A stretch of 64,000 nucleotides of DNA from Allonocardiopsis opalescens (GTDB lineage: Bacteria > Actinomycetota > Actinomycetes > Streptosporangiales > Streptosporangiaceae): contig NZ_PVZC01000002.1 in NCBI RefSeq assembly GCF_003002095.1, positions 655,051 to 719,050 of the forward strand, written 5' to 3'. Under the pieces are notes generated by a model. It was not told the origin of the DNA, ran no database searches, and worked only from the letters and a program-made list of their open reading frames with translations. The position numbers were made by a program, and so were the translations under genes. This document shows, one piece after another, positions 63,457-64,000 of the stretch (positions within the stretch are counted from its first letter, which is position 1; every line of letters starts with the position of its first letter).

Positions 63457-63695
63457 CGCCCCCACCTCCCCGGTCAGCGCCCCCGGACGCCGACGACTCT
63501 AGGCGGCGGCTCCGACACCGCCCGGCGGGCGCCCATACCGGGATGAGCAAGTCGGCGCGAGCAGGTAGCGTCGAGGCCATACGGTCCCAGACCGGCGCTC
63601 ACCCCTGTGGGTCCGGCCGGCCCGGCACGACCCGCCCGACCCCCGGCGGGCCCGCCGGGCCCCGGCCCGCGCGACCGATGAGGAGGCGTTGCCGA

Positions 63696-64000
63696 GTGGC
63701 ACGCATCGGTGACAGCGGCGACCTGCTGAAGTGCACCTTCTGCGGCAAGAGCCAGAAGCAGGTCAGAAAGCTCGTCGCGGGCCCGGGCCGCATCTGCATC
63801 TGCGACGAGTGCGTCGAACTCTGCAACGAGCTCATCGACGAGGAGTTCGGCGAACCCGCCGCGGAACCGCTCTCGGAACTGCCGAAACCGCGCGAGATCT
63901 ACGATTTCCTGGATTCGTATGTGATCGGGCAGGAGCAGGCGAAGAAGGCTTTGTCGGTTGCGGTGTACAACCATTACAAGCGGGTGCGTTCGGATGGTGA
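63696..64000 (+). CDS. clpX: ATP-dependent Clp protease ATP-binding subunit ClpX, 5' part
   Basis: The reading frame from GTG 63696 (GAGGAGG upstream) runs off the window after 101 codons. It encodes the ClpX N-terminal zinc-binding domain: [21 protein letters not shown] and [19 protein letters not shown] with the four Cys ligands. Then comes the start of the AAA+ module, [35 protein letters not shown]. ClpX unfolds substrates for ClpP. The remainder lies outside the window. Confidence 0.96.
   Translation, partial: MARIGDSGDLLKCTFCGKSQKQVRKLVAGPGRICICDECVELCNELIDEEFGEPAAEPLSELPKPREIYDFLDSYVIGQEQAKKALSVAVYNHYKRVRSDG

Overview
The window is very GC-rich chromosomal DNA from an actinobacterium. 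Codon use is strongly G/C-ending, GTG starts are common, and the content is typical of the phylum (purD/purC, a SARP regulator, ANTAR and AfsA-type proteins, NB-ARC/TPR proteins, an actinobacterial type I-E CRISPR repeat). The family Nocardiopsidaceae or a relative is a guess from gene style, not a measured assignment.

Layout. 0-9.5 kb: 5' part of a CorA-type transporter, purD, purC, a MurA-family enolpyruvyl transferase, a regulator, a HisC/Pat-type aminotransferase and a lipoprotein. 9.5-24.6 kb: housekeeping and membrane genes (flotillin + NfeD pair, deformylase, asparaginase, MFS and APC transporters, acyltransferase, glutamate-cysteine-ligase-like enzyme, murF), with a short decaying type I-E CRISPR array without cas genes at 22.7-23.1 kb.

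24.8-32.7 kb is an accretion zone at a tRNA-Phe gene. The tRNA is at 32588-32661. Three further copies of its 3' end, each next to a hairpin, lie at 26.52, 25.75 and 24.87 kb and are increasingly decayed with distance. They split the zone into small cargo segments, each with one or two genes. The youngest, about 6 kb and bounded by a perfect 42-bp direct repeat, holds only a divergent pair of NB-ARC/TPR STAND proteins: one membrane-anchored, one with eleven near-identical 42-residue TPR units. No integrase was seen. This looks like a cargo-only island and is a candidate defence or signalling system.

32.7-38.5 kb: tRNA-Asp, an SDR, a T-poor C/A-rich spacer, tRNA-Glu, a membrane metallophosphoesterase, a minimal zinc peptidase, an MFS protein and a PspC protein. 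39-57 kb looks like a compact specialised-metabolism locus: SARP regulator behind an AT-rich 700-bp region; acetyl-CoA carboxylase operon accDA-accC-accB; Tat-exported vanadium-haloperoxidase-like protein; VAO-type flavin oxidase; YciI-like protein; exporter; HAD-IB phosphatase with an unknown partner; a coupled operon of AMP-ligase, SDR and acyl carrier protein followed by a single-hotdog AfsA-like protein; a secreted beta-propeller; a LuxR-type regulator. No ketosynthase or NRPS module is visible. The combination suggests an acyl-ACP plus phosphorylated-C3 (butenolide-like) product, as inference only.

57-64 kb: RtcB-type RNA ligase, large catalase, small membrane protein, ANTAR protein, methyltransferase, an unknown protein and the 5' end of clpX.
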